A DNA stretch of 64,000 bases, taken from contig NZ_NRRN01000003.1 of the NCBI RefSeq assembly GCF_016583625.1, positions 37,710-101,709 on the forward strand. Direction: 5' to 3'. Of the stretch, positions 19,406 through 30,654 are shown piece after piece (the stretch's first letter is position 1; each line of letters opens with the position of its first letter). Below the pieces are notes generated by a model. That model was not told the origin of the DNA. It did no database searches and was given only the letters and a program-made list of their open reading frames with translations. The position numbers were made by a program, and so were the translations under genes. Source of the DNA: Halorhodospira abdelmalekii (GTDB lineage Bacteria; Pseudomonadota; Gammaproteobacteria; Nitrococcales; Halorhodospiraceae).

Positions 19406-19588
19406 GGGGCATGCGAAGCGGCTCACCGTGCGGTTTTCGCGTCCATGCGGCGCAGCGAAGCACCGGAGTCAACCCGTAAGGGCGTTCGCTTGGAGCGAAC
19501 GGGCGAGCGCACATGGATGTGCGATCGCTCGCCTTCCGGTGCAAGCCCGCCGCATAGCGCACCGCACGGTGAGTGGCAAGCGTGCCCC
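19406..19588 (+). ncRNA. Structured multi-stem repeat element, copy A (candidate structured RNA)
   Basis: A dispersed element with nested helices. P1: CTCACCGTGCGGT (19422-19434) with ACCGCACGGTGAG (19561-19573), perfect 13 bp, loosely extended outward to GGGGC/GCCCC. P2: ATGCGGCG (19445-19452) with CGCCGCAT (19548-19555). P3: GCACCGGA (19460-19467) with TCCGGTGC (19535-19542). P4 hairpin: CGTTCGCT/AGCGAACG (19483-19501). P5 hairpin: GGCGAGCG (19502-19509) with CGCTCGCC (19526-19533). A near-identical inverted copy is at 24349-24535, and a diverged member with the same fold at 24788-24951. No open frame is conserved. The class is not identified; HEARO/omega-RNA-like elements are one candidate, MITE-like DNA elements another. 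Confidence 0.6.
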
Positions 19589-19593
19589 CGGTG

Positions 19594-19632
19594 GCGAGAT
19601 CCAGTAGCGGGATCCGGTAGCGAGATCCGGTA
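19594..19632. repeat. 13-bp tandem repeat (about three copies)
   Basis: Three units of consensus GCGAGATCCGGTA (19594-19606, 19607-19619, 19620-19632), with one or two changes, lie between structured element copy A and the 3' end of serS. Confidence 0.75.
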
Positions 19633-19685
19633 GCGGCACGTAGCGCTCTTGTTCTAGTTAAGCGGAGCCGGTGTCAACACTCTGT

Positions 19686-20996
<1,311 letters not shown>

Positions 20997-21013
20997 TTAG
21001 CACTGATCCTTTC

Positions 21014-21646
21014 TCAGTCTGCCTTATAGACATCTACCCCAGCTGGCGGTTCAAAGCGCAGTTTTGCCTCATCGACCGACTCGTTGACGCGCACCTCCAG
21101 CAGTTCGACGCGGGTCGTCTGACCAAGCGCATCGTCGATCTCCAACGCAAACGGGCGGCCATCGCGCAAACCCAAACGCGCCTCATCGAAAGCTTGACCG
21201 GCCTCTTTCGGGACCAAGCGGACGAATTGCTCCTTTTCGATGATCTCAAAGGCCGCGGTGAGCGCGGCATAGTCACCGGAGAGCAGCTGCGCCGGGGCAC
21301 TGCCAAGGGCGGCGTGCTGATCGCGCACTGTCACCTGATCGAGATCGACCTCGTAGACCCATAACCGCTCGCCATCAGCCACGATCTCTTGGGCAAAGGG
21401 CTCGGCGTACGACCAGCGAAAACGCGCCGGACGTTCGATGACAAACTCTCCGCTGGCCTGGTCGATGATGCGGTCACGTTCATCAATCGTCCACTGCTCA
21501 AAGAGTCCCTGCAGGGTCTCGGCACGCTCATAGTACGCCTCCAACTCGGCCTGCTGCCCCGCTGTGGCCGTAATCACCACACCGCCACCGACAACAAGAA
21601 GCCCGCTCAGGAGAACGATCCGCAATCGTTGCGCGTAGTCTTTCAT
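21014..21646 (-). CDS. lolA: Outer-membrane lipoprotein carrier protein LolA
   Basis: Periplasmic chaperone that carries lipoproteins from LolCDE to LolB. The 210-aa product begins MKDYAQRLRIVLLSGLLVVGG, a signal peptide. The mature part shows LolA features: an early Gln-rich helix (TLQGLFEQWTI), FRWSYAEP and LWVYEVDLDQVTV. The ATG at 21646 is chosen because GGAG lies 8 nt upstream; the frame extends 8 codons further into the end of ftsK. It is downstream of ftsK, as in many gammaproteobacteria. Confidence 0.92.
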   Translation of the reverse strand: MKDYAQRLRIVLLSGLLVVGGGVVITATAGQQAELEAYYERAETLQGLFEQWTIDERDRIIDQASGEFVIERPARFRWSYAEPFAQEIVADGERLWVYEVDLDQVTVRDQHAALGSAPAQLLSGDYAALTAAFEIIEKEQFVRLVPKEAGQAFDEARLGLRDGRPFALEIDDALGQTTRVELLEVRVNESVDEAKLRFEPPAGVDVYKAD

Positions 21647-21666
21647 TATTGATTCTCCGCAAATGC

Positions 21667-24234
21667 TCAAGGCTCAGGCGGCGGCGGGGGCGCAATCACC
21701 TCGCGCGCACCATTCGACTGCAGCGGCCCGACTACACCCGCCGCCTCCATCTCTTCGACCAAGCGCGCCGCCCGGTTGTAACCAATCTTCAGCCGACGCT
21801 GCACACCGGAGATCGAAGCACGCCGGCTCTCGGTGACGATCTGCACCGCCTGATCGTAGAGCGGATCGCTCTCTCCCGAAGAGCCCCCACCATTGCCTTC
21901 CCCCGGGATCCCCGGAATGGGGGTCGTCTCGGCAGTCTCTTGCAACACACCGTCGACGTAATCCGGCTCACCGAGCTGTTTTAGGTACTCGACGACCCGA
22001 TGCACCTCGGCATCAGAGACGAAAGCGCCATGGACCCGCTGCGGCATCCCGCTGCCTGGGGGCAAAAAGAGCATATCACCGTGACCGAGCAAGGCTTCGG
22101 CGCCCTGTTGATCGAGAATCGTGCGCGAATCGACGCGCGAAGAGACCTGAAAGGCGATCCGCGTCGGGATATTGGCCTTTATCAAACCGGTGATGACATC
22201 GACCGACGGCCGCTGTGTTGCCAGGATAAGATGAATCCCCGCCGCCCGTGCCTTTTGCGCCAGTCGCGCGATCAGCTCTTCGACCTTCTTACCGACGATC
22301 ATCATCATGTCGGCCAACTCATCGACGACGACCACAATCAGCGGCAACTCCTCCAACTCCGGAGCCTGCGGAACCTCGTCCTCCAGGGTCGCCTGCTGCG
22401 GATCGCCGGCATCGAAGAGCGGATCGCGCAGTGGTTCACCAGCCTCGCGCGCCCGTCGCACCTTCTGATTGAAACCGGTGATGTTGCGCACGCCCATTGC
22501 CGCCATCAAACGGTAACGCCGCTCCATCTCGGCGACACACCAGCGCAACGCATTGGCCGCGTCGTTCATATCGGTGACGACCGGGGCCAACAAGTGCGGG
22601 ATGCCGTCGTAGACCGACAGCTCAAGCATCTTCGGATCGACCATGATCATCCGCACCTGCTCGGCACTATTGCGATAGAGCAGCGAAAGGATCATGGCGT
22701 TGATGCCGACCGACTTTCCTGAGCCCGTCGTCCCGGCGACCAATAGGTGTGGCATCTTAGCCAGATCGGCGACCTTCGGCTGACCACCGATATCGTGCCC
22801 TAAGGTAACCGTCAAAGGCGCCACACTACCGCTGTACGCCTTGGACCGGATGATCTCAGAGAGGCCAATGAGTTGGCGCTGTTCATTGGGGATCTCCAAA
22901 CCGACGGTCGATTTGCCCGGGATGACTTCGATGACGCGCACCGCGATCACCGACATGGCACGTGCGAGATCTTTCGAAAGGTTGGTGATGCGGCTGACCT
23001 TGACCCCGGCCGCCGGTACGATCTCAAATCGTGTGATAACCGGCCCAGGCTGCACCGATTCGACCTCGACCGAGACGCCAAAATCGGCGAGTTTCTCTTC
23101 GAGCAGGCGCGACATCGAATCGAGCGTCTCTTGCGAATAACCGCCCTTGCGCTCCGGCGGGGAATCAAGCAGGTCGATCGGCGGTAGCGGGTCGGTCACA
23201 GCGACAGGGCGAGGCTCCGCCCGCCTCTTTTCCTGAGTCTGAGCCGCTGGCGCCGGCGCATGCACGCGCTGCACCTCAGGTGAAGAGTGCTGCGACGCCT
23301 CATCCTCTCTGCCACGACGGGCCGTCGCCCGCGGCGGCGGGCTCGCGGCCGGACGACTCACCTCCTCAGAAGGAGTGGTTACTGCCTCCGCTGCAGAGGG
23401 CGTCACTCGATCCAAAATGCCTTCTGGAATGCCACCACGCTGATCGGCTGTCACTGGATGCGGCGGTCCGATTCGTGGCAAATCGGTTGCCGGACTGCTG
23501 AACCGGTTGCGCCAGTACACTAGCCATGGGTGATCGGCAGCCCACCGCTGCAACTGCCACCGGTACTCAGCAAGGCGCTCAAAACGATGTCCTTGCCCGT
23601 GCCCCGAGAACAGAGTCCGCAGGCGCTCGACCGCTGCTAAGGTCCACCCCCCGACCCACTCGCTCACAGCTAACCATGACAAACCGGTCGACAAGGTGAC
23701 CCCGGCCAACAACAATGCACTAGCAATCAAACAGGCACCGGTAAAACCCAGCACGGCGTAGAGTGCACCACCAACCAAAACACCGACCAGCCCTCCCGCG
23801 CCCTCGGGCATCCCCGCCCCAGTGGCGTTCAGGCTAGCCAGAGCAGCTCCGGCGAGCAGCACGAGTACGCCGCCGCCCACGCGGGTCAGTAGCCAACGCG
23901 CTTCGAGCGTACCTCGGCTATGGTGATAGTAGAGACGATAGGCGGCTACACCGATCAGCAGCGGCAGCAGGTAGGCCAGGTGTCCCAGCAAGAAAAAGAC
24001 GCCATCGGCAAGAAGCGCACCGACCAATCCGCCAAGATTGGCAACGTGCTGTTCACTGACACTGCTGCTACGCCAAGTCGGGTCTTCGGGGTTATAACTC
24101 AACAGCGCCAAGAGGACGAAGGCCCCCACGGCAGTGAGCAGCACCATGCCCGCTTCGCGTAGACGCCGCGACAGTTGGTGACCGAGCAGGCGCTCCACCG
24201 CCTTACCATTGGCATCCGGGTCGTCACTGCTCAC
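21667..24234 (-). CDS. ftsK: DNA translocase FtsK
   Basis: Septal DNA pump for chromosome dimer resolution and segregation, 855 aa. It has the N-terminal four-helix FtsK_4TM domain (about 30-185), a short Pro/Ala/Glu linker, the motor with Walker [13 protein letters not shown] (near 500) and Walker [15 protein letters not shown], and the C-terminal winged-helix gamma domain (about 785-850). The linker is much shorter than in E. coli FtsK, closer to SpoIIIE/Pseudomonas size. GTG at 24234 is the likely start, embedded in a local GCAGTGAGC direct repeat and without a strong ribosome site. Confidence 0.95.
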   Translation of the reverse strand: MSSDDPDANGKAVERLLGHQLSRRLREAGMVLLTAVGAFVLLALLSYNPEDPTWRSSSVSEQHVANLGGLVGALLADGVFFLLGHLAYLLPLLIGVAAYRLYYHHSRGTLEARWLLTRVGGGVLVLLAGAALASLNATGAGMPEGAGGLVGVLVGGALYAVLGFTGACLIASALLLAGVTLSTGLSWLAVSEWVGGWTLAAVERLRTLFSGHGQGHRFERLAEYRWQLQRWAADHPWLVYWRNRFSSPATDLPRIGPPHPVTADQRGGIPEGILDRVTPSAAEAVTTPSEEVSRPAASPPPRATARRGREDEASQHSSPEVQRVHAPAPAAQTQEKRRAEPRPVAVTDPLPPIDLLDSPPERKGGYSQETLDSMSRLLEEKLADFGVSVEVESVQPGPVITRFEIVPAAGVKVSRITNLSKDLARAMSVIAVRVIEVIPGKSTVGLEIPNEQRQLIGLSEIIRSKAYSGSVAPLTVTLGHDIGGQPKVADLAKMPHLLVAGTTGSGKSVGINAMILSLLYRNSAEQVRMIMVDPKMLELSVYDGIPHLLAPVVTDMNDAANALRWCVAEMERRYRLMAAMGVRNITGFNQKVRRAREAGEPLRDPLFDAGDPQQATLEDEVPQAPELEELPLIVVVVDELADMMMIVGKKVEELIARLAQKARAAGIHLILATQRPSVDVITGLIKANIPTRIAFQVSSRVDSRTILDQQGAEALLGHGDMLFLPPGSGMPQRVHGAFVSDAEVHRVVEYLKQLGEPDYVDGVLQETAETTPIPGIPGEGNGGGSSGESDPLYDQAVQIVTESRRASISGVQRRLKIGYNRAARLVEEMEAAGVVGPLQSNGAREVIAPPPPPEP

Positions 24235-24348
24235 TGCGTTCGCTCACTGCTCCTGGTCGTTCTGACGATTGAGGATGAGGCATTCTATCAAATTGCGCCG
24301 CAGTGCTCCGCCCGTAGTTACTCACCTGGGGGCACACCCATGGCTTTT

Positions 24349-24535
24349 GGGGGCACGCTCGCCACTCACCGTGCGGTGCGCTATGCGGCGGGCTTGCACC
24401 GGAAGGCGAGCGATCGCACATCCTTGTGCGCGCTCGCCCGTTCGCTCCAAGCGAACGCCCTTACGGGTTGACTCCGGTGCTTCGCTGCGCCGCATGGACG
24501 CGAAAACCGCACGGTGAGTCGCTTCGCGCACCCCC
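24349..24535 (-). ncRNA. Structured multi-stem repeat element, copy B (inverted)
   Basis: Inverted, nearly identical copy of 19406-19588. The P1 arms CTCACCGTGCGGT (24365-24377) and ACCGCACGGTGAG (24506-24518) are unchanged. Similarity extends beyond P1 on both sides to runs of G and C. The P5 hairpin differs from copy A by two extra bases but still pairs. It lies upstream of ftsK, so copies A and B bracket ftsK-lolA-serS in opposite orientation. Confidence 0.6.
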
Positions 24536-24600
24536 CCCAGCCTTCCAAGGCCTACAAGGCGCCCTCTCCTGCCCATCCAAAAGAAACCAGCGCCGCATTT

Positions 24601-24773
24601 GCTCCCGGGAACCAGTCCCCGAAGAGTGCCAGCGGGGACGCCAGCGCCCCCAGGAACCAACCCCCAAAGAGTGCCAGCGGGGACGCCAGCGCTCCCAGGA
24701 ACCAGCCCCCAAAGAGTGCCGGCGGGGACGCCAGCGCTCCCAGGAACCAGCCCCCAAAGAGTGCCGGCGGGGA
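24601..24773. repeat. 45-bp tandem repeat (minisatellite), about 3.8 copies
   Basis: Units start at 24610, 24655, 24700 and 24745, exactly 45 bp apart, each beginning AACCA and containing AAAGAGTGCC and GCGGGGACGCCAGCGC. The copies differ by a few substitutions. The unit is a multiple of three, so frames stay open on both strands, but there is no ribosome site or family similarity. I regard it as non-coding. Confidence 0.92.
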
Positions 24774-24787
24774 GGTGACGTCGTAGC

Positions 24788-24951
24788 CCATCCCCCCTGG
24801 CGAGGTTCGCGTCTAGCGGCCGGCCAGCGCCGGATCAGGCCCGTAGGGCGCGCGCAGGGATGCGCGCGGTCGACTGGCGCACATCGGATGTGCGCTCAGT
24901 CGACCCCCGGCGATGGACCTGCCGCGTAGCGCCTCGCCAGCGGGGGGATGG
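24788..24951 (+). ncRNA. Structured multi-stem repeat element, diverged copy C with covarying stems
   Basis: Same architecture as copies A and B with different stem sequences. P1: CCATCCCCCCTGGCGAGG (24788-24805) with its near-perfect complement at 24932-24951. P2: GCGGC (24816-24820) with GCCGC (24921-24925). P3: CGCCGG (24828-24833) with CCGGCG (24907-24912). P4: GCGCGCA/TGCGCGC (24850-24867). P5: GTCGACTG (24869-24876) with CAGTCGAC (24897-24904), enclosing GCGCACAT/ATGTGCGC. Unpaired blocks shared with copy A: GGTT(TT)CGCGTC, CCCGTA(A)GGGCG and (A/G)TAGCGC. Paired positions change in step, which is what a structured RNA or cruciform predicts. Confidence 0.6.
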
Positions 24952-24998
24952 CGCTGCGGCGGCACCGGTCAACGGCCATCGCAAAAATCAGCCGCCGT

Positions 24999-25040
24999 AG
25001 ACAACAGACAACAGACAACAGACAACAGACAACAGACAGC
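24999..25040. repeat. Tandem heptanucleotide repeat, unit AGACAAC
   Basis: Five perfect copies of AGACAAC (24999-25033) and one imperfect copy, just before the 3' end of aat. Same period as the GGGCAAC repeat at 5440. Confidence 0.92.
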
Positions 25041-25044
25041 GAAG

Positions 25045-25806
25045 CTACCAACCTCGACCACTCAACGGATCGAAATCGGCATCAAAGCACCACCTTAACC
25101 CCCACTCACAAGCACCACCAGCCCCAGAAGAGTCATCCCCCACCAGCGCCGCATCAAGACACCGAAGATACTCCGCGCGCGTCACCTCCCGCACCCCGAG
25201 TCGCTCCAAGTGCGGATTGCTCATCTGACAATCGAAAAAGTGGAACCCCCACCGCCACAGTTGCGGCAACAACCAAGCTAAAGCAAATTTCGAGGCATCG
25301 CGCGCGCTGCTGAACATCGACTCGCCAAAAAAGGCCCGATCCAGGGCTACACCGTAAAGCCCACCGACCAGCCCACCCTCATCGTCCCACACCTCGACCG
25401 TATGGACATGCCCTAAGTCGTAGAGTGCCAAATAAGCGGCCTGCATCTCGCGCGTAATCCAGGTGCCGGTATCCCCAATCCGAGGACTGGCACAACCGGC
25501 GATCACCGCCTCCGGCGCCTGATCGAGCGTTACCGCATAACGCCGCTGCCGCAGCGTACGAAGGAGACGACGGCTGAGGTAGAGATCGCCTGGACAAAAG
25601 AGCCCGCGCGGATCGGGGCTCCACCACAGAATCGGCTGCCCCTCACCGTACCACGGAAAGACTCCACTGCGGTAAGCGGAGAGTAGACGCGCAGGCGAGA
25701 GATCACCGCCGACGGCCAGCAGACCGTTCGGCTCCGCCAGCGCCTGCTCAGCCGGCGGGAAAGGTTCCTCTGGGCGGTTCGCGTTCAACCAACGTAGCGG
25801 CAACAT
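25045..25806 (-). CDS. aat: Leucyl/phenylalanyl-tRNA-protein transferase
   Basis: Aat adds Leu or Phe to the N-terminus of proteins with N-terminal Arg or Lys, creating N-degrons read by ClpS for ClpAP. The 253-aa product has the family landmarks [42 protein letters not shown] and FFDCQM.N.H. The C-terminal 30 residues are Gly/Asp-rich. It neighbours clpA and clpS, its functional partners, in the gammaproteobacterial order aat-infA-clpA-clpS. Confidence 0.96.
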   Translation of the reverse strand: MLPLRWLNANRPEEPFPPAEQALAEPNGLLAVGGDLSPARLLSAYRSGVFPWYGEGQPILWWSPDPRGLFCPGDLYLSRRLLRTLRQRRYAVTLDQAPEAVIAGCASPRIGDTGTWITREMQAAYLALYDLGHVHTVEVWDDEGGLVGGLYGVALDRAFFGESMFSSARDASKFALAWLLPQLWRWGFHFFDCQMSNPHLERLGVREVTRAEYLRCLDAALVGDDSSGAGGACEWGLRWCFDADFDPLSGRGW

Positions 25807-25892
25807 AACCTTAAAACAGCACGGCGCCCCTTTGACCCCGAGGCCTCCGAGCGCACCCCCTCCTCTAAGTGAGTTGAGCCACTACATACGCC

Positions 25893-25921
25893 TTGTCGCC
25901 ACGCGCAGACCCCTGTATAGT
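25893..25921 (+). promoter_or_regulatory. Sigma-70 promoter upstream of infA
   Basis: TTGTCG (25893-25898), 17-nt spacer, TATAGT (25916-25921), about 95 nt before the infA ATG. Near-consensus and ideally spaced. Confidence 0.65.
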
Positions 25922-26015
25922 CTGCGACCTTATAAGGGCCTGCTACGCATGGTATCAGATGCGAGCAAGCGAGCGAATCCATCGAATCGATCCGAGAAAC
26001 GGACCAGAGAGGCGC

Positions 26016-26234
26016 ATGGCCAAAGAAGACTCCATCCGCATGCAAGGCGTCATCCTCGAGACGTTACCCAATACGATGTTTCGGGTAGAGCTTGAGAATG
26101 GACACGTTGTCACCGCTCACATCTCCGGAAAAATGCGCAAGCACTATATCCGCATCTTGACCGGAGACAAAGTCACCGTCGAACTGACGCCCTACGACCT
26201 CAACAAGGGCCGGATCGTCTACCGGGAACGCTGA
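26016..26234 (+). CDS. infA: Translation initiation factor IF-1
   Basis: A 72-residue single OB-fold protein that binds the 30S A site during initiation. The sequence [19 protein letters not shown], then [19 protein letters not shown] and [14 protein letters not shown], is essentially the family consensus. ATG at 26016 follows GAGAGG; longer in-frame upstream starts are not real. It converges on clpA. Confidence 0.98.
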   Translation: MAKEDSIRMQGVILETLPNTMFRVELENGHVVTAHISGKMRKHYIRILTGDKVTVELTPYDLNKGRIVYRER

Positions 26235-26299
26235 ACCCACGCGCCAAGACCAGGCAGGGCGACGACCGCTACACGAGGCCGCCTCTGCGGATCCGCGCC

Positions 26300-26337
26300 A
26301 GCCGCCCCTCCTCCCCGGGTCGGCCAGAGCGGCTTTT
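26300..26337 (+). terminator. Intrinsic terminator of infA
   Basis: AGCCGC (26300-26305) pairs with GCGGCT (26329-26334), followed by TTTT, 66 nt after the infA stop and just before the clpA 3' end. Confidence 0.6.
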
Positions 26338-26349
26338 ATCTCCACGGCC

Positions 26350-28626
26350 TTAGGCCCCCTCGGTATCGCGCTCCCGCACATGCACCGCCAACTCACCGTC
26401 GACGACCGTCACCTCGACCTCACCGCCGTCGGTTAGATCACCGAAGAGCAACTGCTCAGCCAGCGGCTTCTTAATATGCTGCTGAATGACCCGGGCCATT
26501 GGCCGCGCACCCATCCGCGGATCGTAGCCCTTCTCACCGAGCCAACGCCGGGCCGCACCATCAACCACCAGGGTCACCCGCTTCTCCGCCAACTGCACCG
26601 AGAGCTCGCGGATAAACTTATCCACCACCCGCTGCACCGTCTCGTGATCGAGCGGCTGGAACTGCACCACAGCGTCGATTCGGTTGCGGAACTCCGGAGA
26701 AAAGGTGCGCCGAATCGCCTCCATGCTGTCCTGAGCGTGCTCTTCTTCTGTGGTAAACCCGATCGCCCGCTTGCTCAACTCCTCGGCCCCGGCGTTCGTC
26801 GTCATCACCAGGATGATGTTGCGGAAATCGGCCTCCCGACCATTGTTATCGGTCAGCGTCCCGTGATCCATCACCTGCAGCAGCAGATTAAAGACATCCG
26901 GGTGCGCCTTTTCGATCTCATCCAGGAGGACAACCGAGTGAGGATGTTTCATCACCTCCTCGGTCAACAGCCCGCCCTGATCGTAACCAACGTAGCCTGG
27001 CGGCGCCCCGATCAGCCGCGAGACGGTGTGCCGCTCCATGTACTCCGACATATCGAAGCGCAGCAGCGGCACCCCCATCAACTCGGCCAACTGCCGTGTC
27101 ACCTCGGTTTTACCGACGCCGGTCGGCCCCGAGAAGAGAAAACTGCCGACGGGGCGATCGGGAGTACCCAGCCCAGCACGCGACATCTTGATCGTCGAGG
27201 CCAGGCTCTCGATGGCTTCATCTTGCCCAAAGATGAGTCCCTTGAGTTCGCGCTCCAGACCCTCCAGCACCTTCATATCCTGCGCTGAGACCCGTTTCGG
27301 CGGGATCCGCGCAATCTTAGCGACGATCGACTCGATATCGGGCAGACCGACCGTCTTGCGCCGCTTCGAGCGCGGTCGCAGCCGCAGCCGTGCTCCCGCC
27401 TCATCGATGACATCAATCGCCTTATCCGGGAGTCGCCGATCGTTAATGTACTTCGCCGAAAGCTCCGCGGCCGCCTGCAGCGCCGGCTCGGTAAAGCGGA
27501 CGTTGTGGTGCTCCTCGAACCGGCTCTTGAGCCCCTTGAGAATCTGCACGGTATCCTCAATCGACGGCTCACTGACATCGATCTTCTGAAAGCGCCGAGC
27601 CAACGCTCGGTCCTTCTCGAAGATCCCACGATACTCCTGATAGGTCGTCGATCCGATACAGCGCAGATCGCCCGAGGCGAGCATCGGCTTGATCAGATTT
27701 GAGGCGTCCATGACCCCGCCCGAGGCCGAACCGGCGCCGATGATCGTATGAATCTCATCGATGAAGAGGATCGACCCACGATCCCGCTTCAGCTGATGGA
27801 GCAGCCCCTTCAAGCGCTTTTCGAAATCGCCGCGATACTTCGTCCCTGCTACCAAGGCGCCGAGATCGAGCGCATAGATCGTACTCTGCTTGAGCACATC
27901 GGGGACCTCACCATCGACGATATGCTTCGCCAGCCCCTCGGCAATCGCGGTCTTGCCGACACCGGCCTCGCCGACGAAGAGCGGATTGTTCTTGCGCCGC
28001 CGACAGAGCACCTGCACGGTGCGCTCAATCTCGTAACGACGCCCGATCAGCGGGTCGATCTGCCCAGCGCGGGCGCGCGAGTTAAGGTTAGTCGCGTACT
28101 GCTCCAGCGGCGAGCTGCCACTCTGCGCCTGCTCAACCGCCCCCTCCTCTTCCGGCGGACCGCTCTCCTCCTTGCTCATATCCCCCTCCCCCCCAACCGA
28201 GGAGATCCCATGCGAGATGTAATTCACCACATCGAGCCGAGAGATGTTCTGCTTGTGCAAGAAGTATACCGCCTGCGACTCTTGCTCACTGAAGATGGCG
28301 ACGAGAACATTCGCCCCCGTCACCTCACGCTTCCCGGAAGACTGCACATGGAGGATGGCGCGCTGCAGCACCCGCTGAAAACCGAGCGTCGGCTGCGTCT
28401 CGCGGGTATCGTTAACCGGTAACAGCGGTGTAGTTTCAGCCAGAAAGGCCTGCAGTTCGCGGCGCAACCGATCCAGGTCGGCGCCACACGACTTTAGCAC
28501 CTGCGAGGCGGCCGGGTTATCGGTCAACGCAAGCAGCAGATGTTCGACCGTCAAGAACTCGTGGCGCCGCTCGCGCGCATCCTTAAAGGCCAGATTGAGG
28601 GTAAACTCCAGCTCTTTGCTCAACAT
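26350..28626 (-). CDS. clpA: ATP-dependent Clp protease ATP-binding subunit ClpA
   Basis: AAA+ unfoldase of 758 aa that feeds ClpP and receives N-degron substrates from ClpS. It has a double Clp-N domain (1-150), an acidic linker, AAA-1 with Walker [10 protein letters not shown] and Walker B ILFIDEIH, and AAA-2 with GPTGVGKTE and [11 protein letters not shown]. There is no ClpB-type middle coiled coil, so it is ClpA. It follows clpS by 93 nt on the same strand and is probably co-transcribed. Confidence 0.97.
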   Translation of the reverse strand: MLSKELEFTLNLAFKDARERRHEFLTVEHLLLALTDNPAASQVLKSCGADLDRLRRELQAFLAETTPLLPVNDTRETQPTLGFQRVLQRAILHVQSSGKREVTGANVLVAIFSEQESQAVYFLHKQNISRLDVVNYISHGISSVGGEGDMSKEESGPPEEEGAVEQAQSGSSPLEQYATNLNSRARAGQIDPLIGRRYEIERTVQVLCRRRKNNPLFVGEAGVGKTAIAEGLAKHIVDGEVPDVLKQSTIYALDLGALVAGTKYRGDFEKRLKGLLHQLKRDRGSILFIDEIHTIIGAGSASGGVMDASNLIKPMLASGDLRCIGSTTYQEYRGIFEKDRALARRFQKIDVSEPSIEDTVQILKGLKSRFEEHHNVRFTEPALQAAAELSAKYINDRRLPDKAIDVIDEAGARLRLRPRSKRRKTVGLPDIESIVAKIARIPPKRVSAQDMKVLEGLERELKGLIFGQDEAIESLASTIKMSRAGLGTPDRPVGSFLFSGPTGVGKTEVTRQLAELMGVPLLRFDMSEYMERHTVSRLIGAPPGYVGYDQGGLLTEEVMKHPHSVVLLDEIEKAHPDVFNLLLQVMDHGTLTDNNGREADFRNIILVMTTNAGAEELSKRAIGFTTEEEHAQDSMEAIRRTFSPEFRNRIDAVVQFQPLDHETVQRVVDKFIRELSVQLAEKRVTLVVDGAARRWLGEKGYDPRMGARPMARVIQQHIKKPLAEQLLFGDLTDGGEVEVTVVDGELAVHVRERDTEGA

Positions 28627-28719
28627 GCCCTACCACCTCGCCTGGGGCCTCGATCCGCGACCGCCGCTGTTGCGGCTGGCGCTCTGGATCGGCGGCGTGA
28701 TCTCTATCTGCCTCCCATT

Positions 28720-29043
28720 CTAAGCTTCTTCCATGGTACATAGTAGGGGGTGACCGTTCTCGCGGGCATAATCGTTCACCTGCACCACTTTACTCTCCGC
28801 TACATCACGACTATAGACCCCACAGACCCCTTTGCCGCGCGTATGCACGTGGAGCATCACCTGTGTGGCGCGACTTCGCCCCATGCCGAAGAAGCGCTGC
28901 AGCACCTCGACGACAAAGTCCATGGGCGTATAGTCGTCGTTGAGCAACACCACACGGTAGAGTGGTGGACAGCGCATCTGCGGGCGCGCCGTCTCGACGC
29001 CCGGCTCCTGCGGTTCGTCCTGGTGCGACTGCTCCTCACTCAT
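28720..29043 (-). CDS. clpS: ATP-dependent Clp protease adaptor ClpS
   Basis: N-degron adaptor, about 107 aa. The core [41 protein letters not shown] and [13 protein letters not shown] contains the hydrophobic pocket residues and the ND/H signature of ClpS. ATG at 29043 is chosen (MSEEQSHQ); an in-frame ATG at 29052 is equally possible, and the longer frame upstream has no support. The acidic unstructured N-terminus is normal for ClpS. Confidence 0.95.
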   Translation of the reverse strand: MSEEQSHQDEPQEPGVETARPQMRCPPLYRVVLLNDDYTPMDFVVEVLQRFFGMGRSRATQVMLHVHTRGKGVCGVYSRDVAESKVVQVNDYARENGHPLLCTMEEA

Positions 29044-29111
29044 GCTGGTCATTCTATCGGCTCGCAACAGGCCTCGCCAATCACTGGATTTTGCCGTTTC
29101 ACAAATGGCTA

Positions 29112-29143
29112 CGCCCCGCGCGGTGGCAACCACCGGCGGGGCG
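29112..29143 (-). terminator. Strong stem-loop after aceA
   Basis: CGCCCCGC (29112-29119) with GCGGGGCG (29136-29143), enclosing GGTGG/CCACC with a CAA loop. It lies 54 nt past the aceA stop and before clpS on the same strand. There is no T-run, so it is a terminator or mRNA-stabilising hairpin. Confidence 0.5.
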
Positions 29144-29197
29144 CAGAACAGTACACCACATCAACCAACGCAAAGGGGCTGGTCAACGCCTTTGCGC

Positions 29198-30469
29198 TTA
29201 GAACTGGCTCTCCTCGGTCGAGCCTTTAAGCGCTGTCACCGACGACTGCCCCGCCTGGATCACGTTGGTCACCTGGTCGAAGTAGCCAGCACCCACCTCA
29301 CGCTGGTGACGAGTCGCCGTGTAGCCGTGCTTTTCGGCGGCGAACTCGGCCTGCTGCAGCTCGGAGTAAGCCGCCATCTGCCGCTCCTTGTAGCCGCGGG
29401 CCAGCTCAAACATCGAGTAGTTCAGGGAGTGGAAACCAGCCAGCGTGATGAACTGGAATTTGAAGCCCATCGCGCCGAGCTCATCCTGGAACTTACGGAT
29501 GGTCGCCTCGTCGAGCTTGCCGGCCCAGTTGAACGACGGCGAGCAGTTGTAGGCGAGCAGCTTACCGGGGAACTTCTCGTGGATCGCCTGCGCAAAATCA
29601 CGCGCAAAGCCGAGATCCGGGGTGCCGGTCTCGCACCAGATCAGGTCGGCATATGGGGCATAAGCCAGACCGCGGCTGATCGCCTGCTCAGCACCCGGCT
29701 TGGTGCGGTAGAAGCCCTCGACCGTACGCTCGCCGGTGATAAAGGGCTTGTCGTTATCGTCGACATCGGAAGTCAGCAGGTCGGCCGCCTCGGCGTCGGT
29801 CCGCGCCACCAAGACCGTCGGCACGTCAAGCACGTCGGCCGCCAGACGCGCAGCGATCAACTTCTGAACCGCCTCTTGCGTCGGCAGCAGCACTTTACCG
29901 CCCATGTGGCCACACTTCTTGACCGAGGCGAGCTGATCTTCGAAGTGCACCCCGGCAGCGCCGGCCCGGATCATCCCCTTCATCAGCTCGAAGGCGTTGA
30001 GCACACCACCGAAGCCGGCCTCGGCATCGGCCACGATCGGCTTCATGAAGTCGAACGGCGGGTTGCCTTCGGCGTGGTTGATCTCATCGGCGCGCAGCAG
30101 CGCGTTGTTGATCCGCTCGACGACCGCCGGGACCGAGTTGGCCGGGTAGAGCGACTGATCGGGATACATCGTGGAACCGAGGTTGGCATCGGCCGCCACC
30201 TGCCAGCCCGAGAGGTAGATCGCGTTCAGGCCGGCCTTAACTTGCTGCAGCGCTTGGTTGCCGGTCAGGGCGCCGAGGGCGTTGACGTACGGCATCTCAT
30301 GCATATACCGCCACAGCTTCTCAGAGCCCAGACGGGCCAGCGTGTGCTCGACATGCACCGTCCCGCGCAGACGCACGACCTCTTCGGCCCCGTAACCGCG
30401 CTTGACCCCCTGCCACCGCGGGCTCTCTGCCCACTCACGCTCAATCGCCGCTTGATCTTTCTGATGCAT
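29198..30469 (-). CDS. aceA: Isocitrate lyase
   Basis: Cleaves isocitrate to glyoxylate and succinate in the glyoxylate bypass, allowing net carbon gain from acetate. The 423-aa product has the catalytic signature KKCGHMGGK (Cys186), the Mg2+/substrate segment [10 protein letters not shown] and the C-terminal [16 protein letters not shown] at 30469 has GGAG 9 nt upstream; the open frame extends 68 codons further but that part does not resemble the family. Malate synthase is not in the window; aconitase is 2.2 kb away. Confidence 0.97.
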   Translation of the reverse strand: MHQKDQAAIEREWAESPRWQGVKRGYGAEEVVRLRGTVHVEHTLARLGSEKLWRYMHEMPYVNALGALTGNQALQQVKAGLNAIYLSGWQVAADANLGSTMYPDQSLYPANSVPAVVERINNALLRADEINHAEGNPPFDFMKPIVADAEAGFGGVLNAFELMKGMIRAGAAGVHFEDQLASVKKCGHMGGKVLLPTQEAVQKLIAARLAADVLDVPTVLVARTDAEAADLLTSDVDDNDKPFITGERTVEGFYRTKPGAEQAISRGLAYAPYADLIWCETGTPDLGFARDFAQAIHEKFPGKLLAYNCSPSFNWAGKLDEATIRKFQDELGAMGFKFQFITLAGFHSLNYSMFELARGYKERQMAAYSELQQAEFAAEKHGYTATRHQREVGAGYFDQVTNVIQAGQSSVTALKGSTEESQF

Positions 30470-30518
30470 AGATTCTGTCTCCAAAACAGTCCGTCCGGCC
30501 CAACTCAGGTGGGGAGCC

Positions 30519-30547
30519 ATTCTATGGCGCGGCGCAACATTTGACAA
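30519..30547 (-). promoter_or_regulatory. Sigma-70 promoter upstream of aceA
   Basis: On the minus strand TTGTCA (plus 30542-30547), 17-nt spacer, TAGAAT (plus 30519-30524), about 50 nt before the aceA ATG. Confidence 0.7.
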
Positions 30548-30642
30548 CACTTGCGAAACGATGCGTTTCTCTGATCCTTCGCGCGCTGCAGACCCGCACC
30601 GATCGGGCCGGATCGAGTCGCGCGGCAAGACACTTGCAGCGG

Positions 30643-30648
30643 TATAAT
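30643..30648 (+). promoter_or_regulatory. Consensus -10 box immediately before mnmA
   Basis: A perfect TATAAT ends 6 nt before the mnmA ATG. No good -35 is seen. If used, transcription would begin at or next to the start codon, giving a leaderless mRNA. Confidence 0.4.
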
Positions 30649-30654
30649 GGTCGG

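Noticed and set aside
24514..24786. Open frames on both strands through the 45-bp tandem repeat (15-residue protein repeat)
   Set aside because: Frames stay open because the unit is a multiple of three; no ribosome site, and similar frames exist on the opposite strand.
29042..30544. 500-aa plus-strand frame antisense to aceA
   Set aside because: It is a mirror of the isocitrate lyase gene, which matches its family end to end.
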